Positions 34,082-42,964 of a DNA stretch of 64,000 nt are shown one piece after another. Each line of letters begins with the position of its first letter. Position 1 is the stretch's first letter. Below the pieces are notes generated by a model. That model did not search any database. It had not been told where the DNA came from and saw only the letters and a list, made by a program, of their open reading frames with translations. This DNA comes from Pseudomonas sp. GM48 (lineage in GTDB: Bacteria; Pseudomonadota; Gammaproteobacteria; Pseudomonadales; Pseudomonadaceae): contig NZ_AKJM01000105.1 of the NCBI RefSeq assembly GCF_000282335.1, forward strand, positions 50,786 to 114,785. Direction: 5' to 3'. The translations under genes and the position numbers were made by a program.

Positions 34082-34723
34082 ATGAATTACGAAGCCTGGT
34101 TGTTGTTGCTCGAGGGCGCCTGGACCACTTTGTGGATCTCGGCGACTGCCATCGCCCTGGGGGTTTTATTCGGGCTTTTTATTGCCGCAGGCAGGATGTC
34201 ACGCTTGCCGGTGCTCGGCACATTGCTCGGTGCCTATGTAACGTTCGCCCGAGCGACGCCGTTGGTCACTCTGACGTTGTTTCTGTTCCTTTCTGCGCCG
34301 ACGTTCGGCATCGAGATGAACCGTTATGCTGCGGCGATCATTGCTTTGACCATCAACACGGCGGCATTCAATGCGGAAATCTGGCGCTCAGCCTTCCTGG
34401 GTTTTTCCAAAGACCAGCGTGAGGCGGCGCAATCCAGTGGTATGACGCCGTGGGTATCGTTCCGCAGGATCACGTTTCCACAGGTGATGATCAGTAGCTT
34501 GCCGGGCCTGGTCAACGAGATGTCGTTCCTGATCAAGGCCAGCCCGGCCATTGCGGTGATTGGAATTGTCGACCTGACGCGGGTAACGAATCGCATCACT
34601 TCGGTGACCTACGAACCGTTACCCCCGATTCTGGCGGCGGCGCTGTTGTACATGCTGATCATCGGCAGTCTGCTCAAGCTGCAGGCACTTGCCGAAACCA
34701 AAGCCAATCGGCTGGCCATGTGA
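34082..34723 (+). CDS. Amino acid ABC transporter permease (first)
   Basis: Inner-membrane permease of 213 residues of the HisMQ type with about five hydrophobic segments. The conserved loop reads AAFNAEIWRSAFLGFSKDQREAAQSSGM (EAA motif, with the glycine after it). The start at 34082 follows GTGGAGGTGCTTC. It pairs with the next permease and overlaps no gene; the downstream start lies 10 bp past its stop. Confidence 0.92.
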   Translation: MNYEAWLLLLEGAWTTLWISATAIALGVLFGLFIAAGRMSRLPVLGTLLGAYVTFARATPLVTLTLFLFLSAPTFGIEMNRYAAAIIALTINTAAFNAEIWRSAFLGFSKDQREAAQSSGMTPWVSFRRITFPQVMISSLPGLVNEMSFLIKASPAIAVIGIVDLTRVTNRITSVTYEPLPPILAAALLYMLIIGSLLKLQALAETKANRLAM

Positions 34724-34733
34724 GGGGATGATC

Positions 34734-35396
34734 ATGAGTGAATGGGAAATCATCTGGCAGTCCCGGGACATATTTCTCAAGGGCCTCGGCAATACCGCGC
34801 TGCTGTTCGCGTTGTCGTTCACAGGTGCCTTTTTGATCGGTTGCATGGTCAACTACTTTCTCGATCGGGGGCTGCTGGTCAGGCAGGCATGTCGCCTGTA
34901 CATGAGCGTGATGCGCATGGTGCCATTTCTGGTACTGGTTTACCTGATCTACTACGGCTTGCCACAGTACGGAATTCGCGTTGATGCATGGACCGCCGGC
35001 GCGATAGCTCTGGCGATCTATCATGGGGCCTATTTTGCGGAAATCCTGCGAGGAAGCCGATTGACGCTTCCGATGGGGCAGGTCGAATCAGCCAAGGCGC
35101 ATGGCTTCAGGCCATTGTCCATGTACCTGCATATCATCTTGCCGCAACTGTTGTTCCGTTCTCGGCCGCTGATCGGTAACCAGATGATCTATGCAATGAA
35201 GGACACCTCCTTTCTGTCGATCATCACGGTGCAGGAACTCACGGCGGCGGCAAACACGGTTCAGGCAAGTTACTTCATTCCGACCAAGGCATTTATTGTC
35301 ACCATCGCGTTTTATGTCGTACTGAGCATGCTCATGGATGTGGGCTTGAAACGGGCAGGAACCCATGGCGTCCAGCGAGGATTTGAACATGCATGA
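34734..35396 (+). CDS. Amino acid ABC transporter permease (second)
   Basis: HisMQ-type permease of 220 residues with AIYHGAYFAEILRGSRLTLPMGQVESAKAHGF as the EAA loop (cytoplasmic contact for the ATPase). Start 34734 is favoured over 34728 because GAGGGG is then six bases away. Its stop codon overlaps the start of the ATPase gene, so the two are translationally coupled. Confidence 0.92.
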   Translation: MSEWEIIWQSRDIFLKGLGNTALLFALSFTGAFLIGCMVNYFLDRGLLVRQACRLYMSVMRMVPFLVLVYLIYYGLPQYGIRVDAWTAGAIALAIYHGAYFAEILRGSRLTLPMGQVESAKAHGFRPLSMYLHIILPQLLFRSRPLIGNQMIYAMKDTSFLSIITVQELTAAANTVQASYFIPTKAFIVTIAFYVVLSMLMDVGLKRAGTHGVQRGFEHA

Positions 35397-36147
35397 GCAT
35401 GCTGCTGTAAACATTTCAGGTCTGTCCAAGAGCTTTGGAGGTATCGAGGTGCTGAGGAACGTTAACCTCACTGTACACAAAGGCGACGTCGTCAGCGTGC
35501 TGGGTTCTTCCGGTTCAGGCAAATCGACCATGTTGCGCTGTATCAACTGGCTTGAAGTACCAGACCAGGGCAGGATCGAGATTGCGGGTCAGCGTATTGG
35601 CGTGAACGATGCGGGCAAGGCAATGAGTCAACGCGAACTGGCGGCCATACGCGCCAAAACCGCGATGGTGTTCCAAGGTTTCAATCTATGGCCGCACCTC
35701 ACCGTGTTGCAGAACGTCATGGAAGCGCCAATACGAGTCAAAGGCGTGCATCGTGCAAAGGCATTGGAACAGGCCAACGAATTGCTGGCAAAGGTCGGCA
35801 TGGGTGACAAGGCGCATGCGTATCCTTTCACCCTGTCGGGCGGTCAAAAACAGCGTGTTGCTATTGCTCGCGCGCTGGCGATGAACCCTGAAGTCATTCT
35901 CTTCGATGAGCCGACCTCGGCGCTTGATCCAGAGCGGGTAGGGGAAGTCTTGCAGGTCATGAAAAATCTTTCTGCAGAAGGCTACACGATGATCGTCGTG
36001 ACCCATGAAATGGAATTTGCGCGAGCAGTTTCGGATCAGGTGGTGTTTCTGGAAAAGGGTGAAATCATTGAACAGTCCACGCCGCAGAAATTCTTCAGTA
36101 ACCCCGATACCGATCGTGTCAGGAAGTTTCTGGAGTTGATGAACTAG
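35389..36147 (+). CDS. Amino acid ABC transporter ATPase
   Basis: ATPase of 252 residues, GlnQ/HisP type. Walker A is GSSGSGKST, the Q-loop is MVFQGFNLWPHLTVL, the signature is LSGGQKQRVAIARALA, Walker B is VILFDEPTSALDPE and the H-loop is VVTHEME. The likely start is 35389 (MHEHAAV), overlapping the permease stop by eight bases; an ATG at 35365 is possible. It completes the importer operon, and a terminator follows. Confidence 0.93.
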   Translation: MHEHAAVNISGLSKSFGGIEVLRNVNLTVHKGDVVSVLGSSGSGKSTMLRCINWLEVPDQGRIEIAGQRIGVNDAGKAMSQRELAAIRAKTAMVFQGFNLWPHLTVLQNVMEAPIRVKGVHRAKALEQANELLAKVGMGDKAHAYPFTLSGGQKQRVAIARALAMNPEVILFDEPTSALDPERVGEVLQVMKNLSAEGYTMIVVTHEMEFARAVSDQVVFLEKGEIIEQSTPQKFFSNPDTDRVRKFLELMN

Positions 36148-36161
36148 CGTGGAGCCTCTTT

Positions 36162-36205
36162 CCCTGTTCGGCGGGTAATCTTGTGTGGCGCCGGGCAGGG
36201 TTTTT
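36162..36205 (+). terminator. Rho-independent terminator after ABC operon
   Basis: CCCTG..CGGCG pairs with CGCCG..CAGGG around a long loop and ends in TTTTT, 15 bp after the ATPase stop. Confidence 0.7.
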
Positions 36206-36240
36206 ATTGATGGGCGTGAGCCATTGAGCGTGAGGATTGA

Positions 36241-37713
36241 ATGACAGCATCGTTGATTGGCGAGCGGATCCAGGATCAGTTGGACAGACGTTCCGCCATC
36301 TCCTTGCAGCAGCAGTTGTATCGCCAGTTGCGGGCGCTGATCGAGGAGGGCACCTTGCGGCCTTCGTCGCGGCTTCCTTCGAGCCGCAGTCTCGCGAATC
36401 AGTTAAGCGTTTCGCGAATCACCATCGTGGCCGCTTTCGACATGCTGACGGCCGATGGCTACCTGGTAGGTTCAGTGGGTAGCGGCACGTTCGTCGTGGA
36501 ACGGCCTCCGACCCGCTCGCATGTTACGACTGGTCAAGGTGTTGCACCTGACGAGATTTCCTTACGCGGAAGGTTGATCCTTTCAGGTGCATCCGGCCTG
36601 CAAGAGCGCGAAGGCGCGTTCCTGCCCGGAGTGCCGGATGTATCGGCGTTTCCCTATACCGTTTGGCAGCGTTTGCAAAATCGTTATTTGGGCAAGAACC
36701 TGTCGCAATTAAGCGGGTACGCCAATGGGGGGGGATACCTTCCCTTGCGCCGGGCGTTGGCTGACTATCTTCGGGTAGCTCGTGGCGTACGCTGTGGTCC
36801 CGAGCAGGTGCTCATCACCATGGGAACCCAGCAATCGCTGGATCTCACTTTGCGCTTGCTGACCGATTTCAACGACCAGGTCTGTATCGAGAATCCTTCA
36901 CACTGGGCCGGCGCCTTGATGCTCAAATCGCTCGGTGTTCGTTCCATTGCCGTGCCCGTGGACCATGAGGGCATAGCCATGACGGACGAGCACTTCGCGA
37001 TGAACCCCAAGCTGGTATTCGTCACACCGTCACATCAGTTTCCCATGGGCAGTATTCTGTCCAGTGCGCGTCGGGAGCGCCTGCTACAGGAAGCGGAGCG
37101 CCGCAACTTCTGGATTGTCGAAGACGACTACGACAGCGAACTTCGCTATGACATGGCACCTTCGCCTTCCTTACAGGGGGAGGATCGGGCCGGGCGGGTG
37201 ATCTACCTAGGAACGTTCAGCAAAGTCATGTATCCAGGTTTGCGCATGAGCTACATGGTTGTCCCCCCCTCATTGAGCCAATCAATGGTGCGTGGCCTGC
37301 TCAGCCTGTACAGACCTGGTCACCTGCCTTTGCAAGCGGCGTTGGCAGACTTCATCAATGACGGCCATCTGACGCGCCACCTGATCAATGTGCGCCCGCT
37401 GTACGCGGCACGACAGGCCGAACTGCGCAAGTGCCTGATAGAGGCGTTCGGTGAAGCCATCTACCTGAGTGGCGGCTTTGCCGGTCTGCATTTGACCCTA
37501 CGCTTTCGTGAGCTGTTGGATCTGGATCATCTGCAGGCCGAGGCCGCGAGGCGAGACGTTCTGCTGCGTCGGTTGAGTGCATTCAATCACGCAGTGGGGC
37601 CGTTCGAGGATGGCTTTGTACTGGGCTACGGTGCACTCAACCAGGATGACATCGGCTCAGCCGTGAAGCGTCTACACCAGGCCTATCTGAGTATCCGTCA
37701 GGGCTCGAGGTAG
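36241..37713 (+). CDS. MocR/GabR-type PLP-dependent transcriptional regulator
   Basis: Chimeric regulator of 490 residues: a GntR winged helix at about 20-90 (LIEEGTLRPSSRLPSSRSLA, LSVSRITIVAAFDML) fused to a class I aminotransferase-like domain. PLP would be bound through the lysine of YLGTFSKVMYPGLR, with the aspartate/tyrosine segment IVEDDYDSELRYD before it. GabR relatives sense GABA or other amino compounds with PLP. Its position downstream of the aminotransferase/semialdehyde dehydrogenase/ABC genes makes it the probable regulator of that module. Confidence 0.93.
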   Translation: MTASLIGERIQDQLDRRSAISLQQQLYRQLRALIEEGTLRPSSRLPSSRSLANQLSVSRITIVAAFDMLTADGYLVGSVGSGTFVVERPPTRSHVTTGQGVAPDEISLRGRLILSGASGLQEREGAFLPGVPDVSAFPYTVWQRLQNRYLGKNLSQLSGYANGGGYLPLRRALADYLRVARGVRCGPEQVLITMGTQQSLDLTLRLLTDFNDQVCIENPSHWAGALMLKSLGVRSIAVPVDHEGIAMTDEHFAMNPKLVFVTPSHQFPMGSILSSARRERLLQEAERRNFWIVEDDYDSELRYDMAPSPSLQGEDRAGRVIYLGTFSKVMYPGLRMSYMVVPPSLSQSMVRGLLSLYRPGHLPLQAALADFINDGHLTRHLINVRPLYAARQAELRKCLIEAFGEAIYLSGGFAGLHLTLRFRELLDLDHLQAEAARRDVLLRRLSAFNHAVGPFEDGFVLGYGALNQDDIGSAVKRLHQAYLSIRQGSR

Positions 37714-37743
37714 CGCCGCCCACCTTGCAGCGGATTTTGGACC

Positions 37744-38685
37744 ATGAAAGACAACCAACTGCACCTGTATTTCCACAGCAGTCTTGATGACCCGGACCTT
37801 TGGTGTACTGCACTGACCCGGTTGCTCGGCCCGCTGAAGTTTAGCGCTAGCCCGCTGTGCTCCGAGCCAGAAACGGTGGACGTAGCGCTCCTTTGGACCA
37901 CGCCGCCACAGGGACTGGGAGCTTTCAGTCAGCTGCGTGCGGTGCTTTCGCTGGGGGCTGGGATCAACCAGCTGGATCTGTCGTCACTGGCACAAGGCGT
38001 ACCCTTGGCGCGGCTGGTCGATGACTCACTGACAGGAACTATGGTCGAGTATGCCCGTGCCACGGTGATGCGCTATCACCGCGCCTTGCACCGTCATGAA
38101 CAAGACACGCGTGAGCGCCGTTGGCATTTCCGTCCGCCCGTGCCTGCTGGGCAGCGCTGCATCGGTATCCTTGGCTTAGGTCAACTGGGGTTGGCGATTG
38201 CCAAGGCTTTGGCTGCCGACGGGTTCCGGGTACTGGGTTGGAGCAACTCTGCGAAAACCCTGGCGGGCCTGGAGTCATTCAGTGGAGAGCAGGGGTTAAC
38301 TGATCTGGCAGGGCAGGTCGACATATTGATCAATGTGCTCCCATTAACCCCAGCAACCAGGGGCATTCTTGATCGCACCTTGTTCGCTCGATTCGGCCGT
38401 CCTGTGCAATTGATCAATATGGGACGAGGTGAGCACCTTGTTGAAACAGACCTACTGGCTGCGCTGAATGCGGGGTGGGTGGAGGCCGCAACGCTTGATG
38501 TAACGTGTATCGAACCCTTGCCTGAGCAAAGCTTGTTGTGGGGCCACCCCGACATCCTGATCACCCCACATGTGGCGGGATTGTCCTGTCCGGATAGTGC
38601 TGCCGCGTGCGTGGCGCAGAATATCAGACTGGCTCTGCAGGGACGGCCGCTGATAAACCAGGTTGATTTTACCAAGGGTTATTGA
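37744..38685 (+). CDS. ghrA: D-2-hydroxyacid dehydrogenase (glyoxylate/hydroxypyruvate reductase A type)
   Basis: NAD(P)H-dependent reductase of 313 residues. The glycine-rich motif GILGLGQLGLAIAKA is near residue 142, the substrate-binding arginine is in INMGRGEHLVETDLL, an acid lies in the following LDVTCIEPLPEQSLLW, and the catalytic histidine is in ITPHVAG. Layout fits GhrA, which reduces glyoxylate and hydroxypyruvate. It follows the MocR gene after 30 bp and may belong to its transcript. Confidence 0.9.
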   Translation: MKDNQLHLYFHSSLDDPDLWCTALTRLLGPLKFSASPLCSEPETVDVALLWTTPPQGLGAFSQLRAVLSLGAGINQLDLSSLAQGVPLARLVDDSLTGTMVEYARATVMRYHRALHRHEQDTRERRWHFRPPVPAGQRCIGILGLGQLGLAIAKALAADGFRVLGWSNSAKTLAGLESFSGEQGLTDLAGQVDILINVLPLTPATRGILDRTLFARFGRPVQLINMGRGEHLVETDLLAALNAGWVEAATLDVTCIEPLPEQSLLWGHPDILITPHVAGLSCPDSAAACVAQNIRLALQGRPLINQVDFTKGY

Positions 38686-38896
38686 TACTGATTTATTCAA
38701 CTAAACTTGCCATTCGCAGGCTTTTAAAACCTTCAAAGGATCGCGCCTGGCCCACGATTAAGTCGCACACCAATCCAAAACAACATTGCTTTGCTGGTGT
38801 ATCTGGCCGGAAATGTCAGTACTACGTTGCTCATTGATCGTGCGTTCACAAATGCGAATTCGCTACACTGAGAGGCTAAATTATTGGGGCGTTTTT

Positions 38897-39091
38897 ATGA
38901 ACCTCTCTGACGCAACACTAGTGCTGCTTCTGGCGGCTCGAATCCATGGGACGGACGAAGCTGTCAGGGCTTCAGCGAAGAGCGTTGTGAAGAAGCTGCC
39001 ACGTAGCAAACGTGATCTCATCTACAAGGTGATTGAATCAAAAAATCCACTTCATCTAGTGGGCTTTATTGCTGAGAATCTGGACGACTGA
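38897..39091 (+). CDS. Small hypothetical protein
   Basis: 64 residues, starting MNLSDATLVLLLAARIHGTD, mostly helical, with a basic central part (KKLPRSKRD). I do not recognise a family. The ribosome site is weak, but the frame is compact and follows an AT-rich stretch. It stands at the probable left side of the mobile-element region, ahead of the ATPase gene. Confidence 0.5.
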   Translation: MNLSDATLVLLLAARIHGTDEAVRASAKSVVKKLPRSKRDLIYKVIESKNPLHLVGFIAENLDD

Positions 39092-39311
39092 CGAATCCCC
39101 CACCGTTAGGTTGCCACGAGCGGATCTGGGTTTTAGCGGTGGTGGCTGAGTCGAGTGACATAGGACTATCAACTCAGGGTCCAGACCTATAATGGTTTTT
39201 GAACGCTGACAGAACAGCTACTGTCAACCGCGGCTGGGCGCTAATACAAAGTCCCGCTCAAATTCGGCTTCACACTCTTTGACTCCCTATAGATCTCATC
39301 AAAGGCCAGCA

Positions 39312-40472
39312 ATGTCCCAGAAAAATTTTTACCGCCGCCGGACGCTGGCTGCACGGCTCACTAAGCTGATAACGCAAGTGGCAGTGGGCAGTGCTGCTGC
39401 GTCAGGTGTCTTCCTGACCGCGCCACGCCGAACCGGGAAGTCCACTTTCGCCCGCGAAGATTTGAGGCCTGCCTTGGAAGAGGCGGGAGCCATTGTGTTG
39501 TATGCCGATCTTTGGAAGGACCCGACGAAAGATCCGGGAGCTGTCATCGTCGAGACTGTCCGAGAAGCTATTGGATGTGACGAGAAACTCATGAGCCGAT
39601 TGGCGATAGCTCCCGGGCTGGAAGCGGTAAGTGTCGGTCGCGTGAGTTTCAACGTGAACAACATTGGGCTCGGGAAAGAAATCGGTCTGACCAAGGCATT
39701 TGAAGCGCTGTCCGATGAGGCGAAAAAACTCATAGTGCTGATAATCGACGAAACTCAACATGCGATCACGACAGACGAAGGCGTCGCAGCGCTCTTTGCG
39801 CTAAAGGCGGCCAGGGACGAACTTAACAGCTCCAAACATTATGGTCTTCGCATCGTTTGCATCGGATCAAACCAAAACAAGCTTGCCATGCTTCGCAATA
39901 GCAGCGAAGAGGCGTTTTTTGGGGCCTCAATGGTGCAACTCCCAATGCTGGATAAAGACTTCGTTGACTGGTATTGCAAGGGGCTTGACCTTCCACATGA
40001 TCTCTACCCTTTTGATGTATTCCAGTTGTTTCAAGAGAGTGGTTATCGCCCCGAAATTCTCAGCGCAGCCGCAGACGGTATCCGTTTCGATCTCACCGTC
40101 GGCCCTAAAGCCATCCTGGTGCGTTTTGCCGAGCTTGTCCGAGCGCAAGCGGAAGCGCTCAATGCGAGTCTTAAGATGGTGATTCATAGCCTCACACCGA
40201 TCCAGTCTGCCGTCATTTGTGTGATGGGTGCAAAGGGTGAGGGTTTCGCGCCCTTCGAATCTTCGACTATGGAGTTGTATGCCAAAGCGATAGCGAACGC
40301 TGGCATAGCCACAAGCGAGCCGAGGATTGAAGTGCCAGATGTGCAGCTAGCGCTCATGGCACTGCAGGAAAGGAAACTGGTCTGGAAAACTTCTCGCGGT
40401 GTCTATACGATCGAGGAACAGGTGATAGTTGACCTTCTACGCGAAGATGGTCTGTTGGATGACCTAGTTTGA
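39312..40472 (+). CDS. Orphan AAA-type ATPase of the mobile-element region
   Basis: Predicted ATP-binding protein of 386 residues. The Walker A is TAPRRTGKSTF (residues about 36-46) and the Walker B is LIVLIIDETQHA (about 143-154), followed by a sensor-like IVCIGSNQNKL. The C-terminal third (about 290-386) is helical and could be a winged-helix. The layout recalls archaeal-type and transposon helper ATPases (TniB/TnsC-like) or STAND-like defence ATPases, but no partner is recognisable. The start at 39312 (MSQKNFYRRR) is preferred to 39279. Its role is open: target selection for the element, or a defence cargo. Confidence 0.75.
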   Translation: MSQKNFYRRRTLAARLTKLITQVAVGSAAASGVFLTAPRRTGKSTFAREDLRPALEEAGAIVLYADLWKDPTKDPGAVIVETVREAIGCDEKLMSRLAIAPGLEAVSVGRVSFNVNNIGLGKEIGLTKAFEALSDEAKKLIVLIIDETQHAITTDEGVAALFALKAARDELNSSKHYGLRIVCIGSNQNKLAMLRNSSEEAFFGASMVQLPMLDKDFVDWYCKGLDLPHDLYPFDVFQLFQESGYRPEILSAAADGIRFDLTVGPKAILVRFAELVRAQAEALNASLKMVIHSLTPIQSAVICVMGAKGEGFAPFESSTMELYAKAIANAGIATSEPRIEVPDVQLALMALQERKLVWKTSRGVYTIEEQVIVDLLREDGLLDDLV

Positions 40473-40987
40473 ACCTCATCAATAGTGGTTCCTGCGTTGC
40501 AGCACGGTAGGTGAGTGCACCCTTGCGTGGCGTTTTATTCCTCGTTATCGAGACAGCTAAATCGTTGTGGCCGTGGAATTGGTGAGTTGCCACGTAGAGC
40601 CGCTTTGACAAACTCCGCCACAAGCTCAAGGCTTTCACGATCTGCTGCGTACACCGGCTCAAAAAGCCTGTCTCATCAATATTTCGTCAAAGCTCGCTAC
40701 TCCTGAACGTTCGCTGCGATCACTCATGTGTTGACCCACTTGCTGGTTAACTGAAATCTCAGCTGATCGGATGTCAGAGGCCTCCAGCCTGAAAGGGATC
40801 GCAGGTCGTTCTCTCCTAGACTTCGCTGGCCGTACACGAGATTCCGGTGGTTCCATTTGTTTTGGTGTTGAAGTACTTTGAAGGTAGCGCCTAGATCCCG
40901 CAAAAACGATCACTTCAATCGTAATACCGGAGTTTCGTGTACGGCCGTTTGACCTATCAAAGTAAACCCGCACAGGAGGTCTGAACG
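40473..40987. other. Intergenic region with long inverted repeat
   Basis: 515 bases without a convincing gene. The right half carries a 20-bp inverted repeat (40828-40847 and 40927-40946) 79 bp apart. A minus-strand frame at 40659-41063 overlaps the next gene and has no coding character I trust. Confidence 0.5.
40828..40946. repeat. Inverted repeat pair upstream of hypothetical gene
   Basis: Left arm GGCCGTACACGAGATTCCGG and right arm CCGGAGTTTCGTGTACGGCC pair at 18 of 20 positions, separated by 79 bases. The arms are too far apart for a simple terminator and resemble recombinase or transposase binding ends. Confidence 0.6.
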
Positions 40988-41416
40988 ATGACTGATAAGC
41001 CCGTTGGATATCGTCCCTATAGCCGGTTTGAAGATGGGTACGAGGATCTTCCACTCGATTCAAACGAGATCGAGGTGCGCCTGGCTATCGCTGACTATGT
41101 GATTCGTCGAGTTGCTGGCACAACCACGGGTGAAAGCATTTTCAAGGGGTTGGTCAGGAATTTTGAGAACCGCTACCCACACCATAAATTGCTCGCTCTT
41201 TATTTGACTAGCCCTGAATCTTTGGTGCCGGAAGACGGGGAAAGTGAGTCAGAGGCGGAGGTTGAGGATAGCGAGGCCAGCCTTTCACTGAATAAGTTGG
41301 ATATCAAATTGTGTGAAAGCCTGCTCCATTGTCATCCGGATCAAGAACCGTGTGGCCCGCTCGCAGGATTGAGCTTTGATTTCACTGAACGAGAATCCCG
41401 TCGCCGAAAAAAGTGA
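40988..41416 (+). CDS. Hypothetical protein
   Basis: 142 residues, not recognised. The N-terminal half looks globular (EIEVRLAIADYVIRRVAG), then comes a strongly acidic linker (EDGESESEAEVEDSEAS), and the last residues are basic (ESRRRKK). A good AGGAGG ribosome site lies just before the ATG. It lies in the mobile-element region, behind the inverted repeat, and is probably cargo. Confidence 0.6.
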   Translation: MTDKPVGYRPYSRFEDGYEDLPLDSNEIEVRLAIADYVIRRVAGTTTGESIFKGLVRNFENRYPHHKLLALYLTSPESLVPEDGESESEAEVEDSEASLSLNKLDIKLCESLLHCHPDQEPCGPLAGLSFDFTERESRRRKK

Positions 41417-41534
41417 CAGTCTTTGGGTGTTAGGAGGTAATGCCAGCCTAAATCCTCGAGACGCGTATCGAAACCGCGGACAAGGTCTCCGTCAGGTTTT
41501 TTTTACGTATCGGTGCTTTAAAAGGGAGCAAAGA

Positions 41535-41729
41535 ATGAGCGCTAAAGTCGATAGCGATATCGCAGCTAATGCCCGAGCCAAGCTTGAGCGTCTGCAAAAG
41601 TCGTCCAAGTATCGTAGTTTTTTTAACGTCGATGCTATTGATGCTTTTTGTAAGGTAGAAGGCACCGCTTTCGCTGGCATGCCCTTGACGCGCACCAAGA
41701 ATATCGGCGATCAATCGCCACGTGACTGA
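41535..41729 (+). CDS. Small hypothetical protein, possibly truncated
   Basis: 64 residues starting MSAKVDSDIAANARAKLERL, charged, without a recognised domain. AAAGGGAGCAAAGA precedes the ATG. The helical first part looks natural, while the C-terminal PLTRTKNIGDQSPRD is poor, so the gene may have lost its end. Confidence 0.45.
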   Translation: MSAKVDSDIAANARAKLERLQKSSKYRSFFNVDAIDAFCKVEGTAFAGMPLTRTKNIGDQSPRD

Positions 41730-41886
41730 TTACCGATGATTTGAAAAAACCGGACATCGCTTGGTTCATGTGGCCACTCTTTTGTGGCCGCAACGCTGCG
41801 GACAAGATTGTACTGTAAACCGCACATCAGTGCTGAACGGACAAGGCAAGCCTTCACAACCAAGGCAGCCTGGCTACAGAAATCAG

Positions 41887-42315
41887 TCATGTCTCCGTTT
41901 TGTGGGTGAACAATACCTTCACGCTTGTGAAGTCTATCTCAGTGCTGATGTCCATTTGCGAATACGTCCGGCCCGCAACTGTCAAAATGGGTATTTTCTC
42001 TCCACTCTGACCGAGCGCTTCGCTCGCCTCCAGAAGCGGCTCCATACGCCAATGGCCAGTTTTGTTGACAAAACCAGGGGTGACATACTGGATTGACCGG
42101 ACCCGAAAGGAGTCATGCTGCTGCTCGAGGATATCTTTCAGTGAATCAAACGAAGAGACCATCAGCATCTCACCCACGAACTCCTTGCCTTCACGAACCT
42201 CCGCGTGAAGATAAAACCATGGACACATTACCGTCTGTCGAACGAAGGGGCGTGCAAGAAAATCGTCGTTGAATAGGCTGGAAAAGATCATCGATTGTCC
42301 ATGCTCCTGGTTCAT
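41887..42315 (-). CDS. Hypothetical protein divergent from XRE regulator
   Basis: 142 residues, no known domain recognised. It contains PWFYLHAEVREGKEF and later SFRVRSIQYVTPGFVNKTGHWRM. The start at 42315 has GAGAGAGG upstream. It diverges from an XRE gene, and a perfect palindrome lies between them, a typical pair of regulator and controlled gene in mobile elements. Confidence 0.6.
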   Translation of the reverse strand: MNQEHGQSMIFSSLFNDDFLARPFVRQTVMCPWFYLHAEVREGKEFVGEMLMVSSFDSLKDILEQQHDSFRVRSIQYVTPGFVNKTGHWRMEPLLEASEALGQSGEKIPILTVAGRTYSQMDISTEIDFTSVKVLFTHKTET

Positions 42316-42344
42316 GGCAAGCCTCTCTCCGCGTCACAAATGAC

Positions 42345-42369
42345 CAATATATGTTGTAGTCATATATTG
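42345..42369. promoter_or_regulatory. Perfect palindromic operator between hypothetical and XRE genes
   Basis: CAATATATG, a seven-base spacer, then CATATATTG: a perfect 9-bp inverted repeat midway between two divergent start codons (30 bp from one, 39 bp from the other). Probably bound by the XRE protein. Confidence 0.7.
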
Positions 42370-42408
42370 TGCAATGAAGCCTTATCGTTCCTTTTGTGAG
42401 ATCGCAAA

Positions 42409-42726
42409 ATGGAACTGAGGAAAGCATTTGGGGCAACGCTGAGACAGGTTCGCCTTCAGAAAAACCTTACGCAGGAGGATTTTGCGCTTGTCAGTAGTCG
42501 GACCAATGTCAGCTTGCTCGAGCGAGGCGGCACCAGCCCGACGCTTGATAAGCTCGAAGAGCTCTGCAGCGCTCTCGGGATCCATCCGGTCAGCTTAGTG
42601 GCCGCGTGCTATATGCGGAAAGAGGAAACCGGCGATATCAGGAAATTTCTATCCCACGTGCAAGACGAGCTTCAACTTATAGACCTGCCATTAAACTTTG
42701 AAAAAGGGGAAGGGCGCGATATTTGA
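42409..42726 (+). CDS. XRE family helix-turn-helix regulator
   Basis: DNA-binding protein of 105 residues. The Cro/CI-type helix-turn-helix covers about residues 8-62 (LRQVRLQKNLTQEDFALVSS, NVSLLERGGTSPTLDKLEEL). The C-terminal 40 residues are not assigned. It probably binds the palindrome at 42345-42369 and controls both itself and the divergent hypothetical gene. Confidence 0.88.
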   Translation: MELRKAFGATLRQVRLQKNLTQEDFALVSSRTNVSLLERGGTSPTLDKLEELCSALGIHPVSLVAACYMRKEETGDIRKFLSHVQDELQLIDLPLNFEKGEGRDI

Positions 42727-42964
42727 TTCTTTCATCGTAGGGAGACGTACTAGCTCACCTAGATGGCTGTTTTAGTCGAATTATCAATATGTTAGCTGAA
42801 GTATCTAAAGATTGAGCCTTGGCCGCTGCTTGCTAAATATTGGTAAATCGGCTATCTCTGAACTTGTGCGTGCGGAAACCTTGAGGCAGTGCCACCACGT
42901 AATCCAATAGCTTTACTAGCTAGAGGATAGAAAATGCAAGAGTTACGTTCAATGATCACGGAAT

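Noticed and set aside
40659..41063. 134-residue minus-strand frame over the inverted repeat and the start of the 40988 gene
   Set aside because: Arg/Ser-rich, no recognised domain, overlaps a better supported gene and the repeat arms.
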